Assembly (NCBI GenBank): GCA_030601485.1
Contig: JAUVTO010000130.1
Span: forward strand, 1-5,845
Direction: 5' to 3'
DNA length: 5,845 nt
Origin: Desulfobacterales bacterium
GTDB lineage: Bacteria > Desulfobacterota > Desulfobacteria > Desulfobacterales > UBA11574
The notes under the pieces were generated by a model that saw only the letters and a program-made list of their open reading frames with translations, made no database searches and was not told where the DNA came from. Shown piece after piece: positions 5,669 through 5,845 of this stretch (position 1 is its first letter; every line of letters begins with the position of its first letter). Made by a program: the position numbers and the translations under genes.

Positions 5669-5845
5669 TTGGTTTTAACAACAAAAGACAAAAAGGGGCT
5701 GATCGATCAGTTTAAACTGCACGAAAACGATACCGGTTCTCCGGAAGTACAGGTCGGACTTTTGTCATACCGTATTTCTTATCTTACAGATCATTTAAAG
5801 GTTCATAAAAAGGACCATCATTCCAGAAGAGGTTTGTTGATTTTA
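5669..5845 (+). CDS. rpsO: 30S ribosomal protein S15, N-terminal part (cut by window end)
   Basis: S15 binds the central domain of 16S rRNA early in assembly of the 30S subunit. The visible 59 codons begin MVLTTKDKKG and carry the family hallmarks NDTGSPEVQV (residues 20-29), then LTDHLKVHKKDHHSRRGLL (39-57), the helix-loop-helix that contacts 16S rRNA. Full S15 is about 89 residues, so roughly 30 codons lie beyond the window. The start is TTG, read as Met, which is unusual for a highly expressed ribosomal gene but backed by the strong upstream Shine-Dalgarno. The long repeat-filled leader means its promoter is either just downstream of 5620 or upstream of the repeats. I could not identify a convincing one. 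pnp often follows rpsO in bacteria but is not in view. Confidence 0.95.
   Translation, partial: MVLTTKDKKGLIDQFKLHENDTGSPEVQVGLLSYRISYLTDHLKVHKKDHHSRRGLLIL

Overview
The window reads as ordinary chromosomal DNA of a Gram-negative bacterium. It is most likely a sulfate-reducer-type Desulfobacterota (Desulfobacterales-like) genome. This rests on the S15 N-terminus, an archaeal-type ApgM phosphoglycerate mutase, moderate GC (low to mid forties by eye), and intergenic short palindromic repeats built on the core TAAAAAGTCC. I have seen that kind of repeat associated with deltaproteobacterial genomes, but this is recognition from memory and not a search.

Layout: all confident genes are on the + strand. 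Positions 1-292 are non-coding and repeat-bearing. nadB (L-aspartate oxidase) runs to 1984. An AT-rich 198-nt gap with candidate promoter elements and a 16-bp perfect palindrome leads into dnaJ (2183-3295, complete type I DnaJ). A short gap with a 9-bp-arm hairpin precedes queD (3385-3777, 6-carboxytetrahydropterin synthase). A 236-nt gap follows, in which the minus strand holds an interrupted, protein-like reading frame. Then comes apgM (4014-5324). The next 344 nt are packed with inverted repeats: a 125-bp imperfect palindrome, a 46-bp hairpin, and a REP-like double hairpin flanked by the same arms. The window ends inside rpsO (5669 onward, first 59 codons of S15).

How the genes relate: they belong to NAD biosynthesis (nadB), protein folding (dnaJ), queuosine/7-deazaguanine synthesis (queD), central carbon metabolism (apgM) and translation (rpsO). 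They form no single pathway. The gaps of 89-344 nt suggest several transcription units and not one tight operon.

I see no phage, transposase, CRISPR, toxin-antitoxin, defence or secondary-metabolite genes. The most notable content is the dispersed repeat family, which occurs on both sides of the window with clustered copies before rpsO. I do not see evidence for a new multi-gene system.
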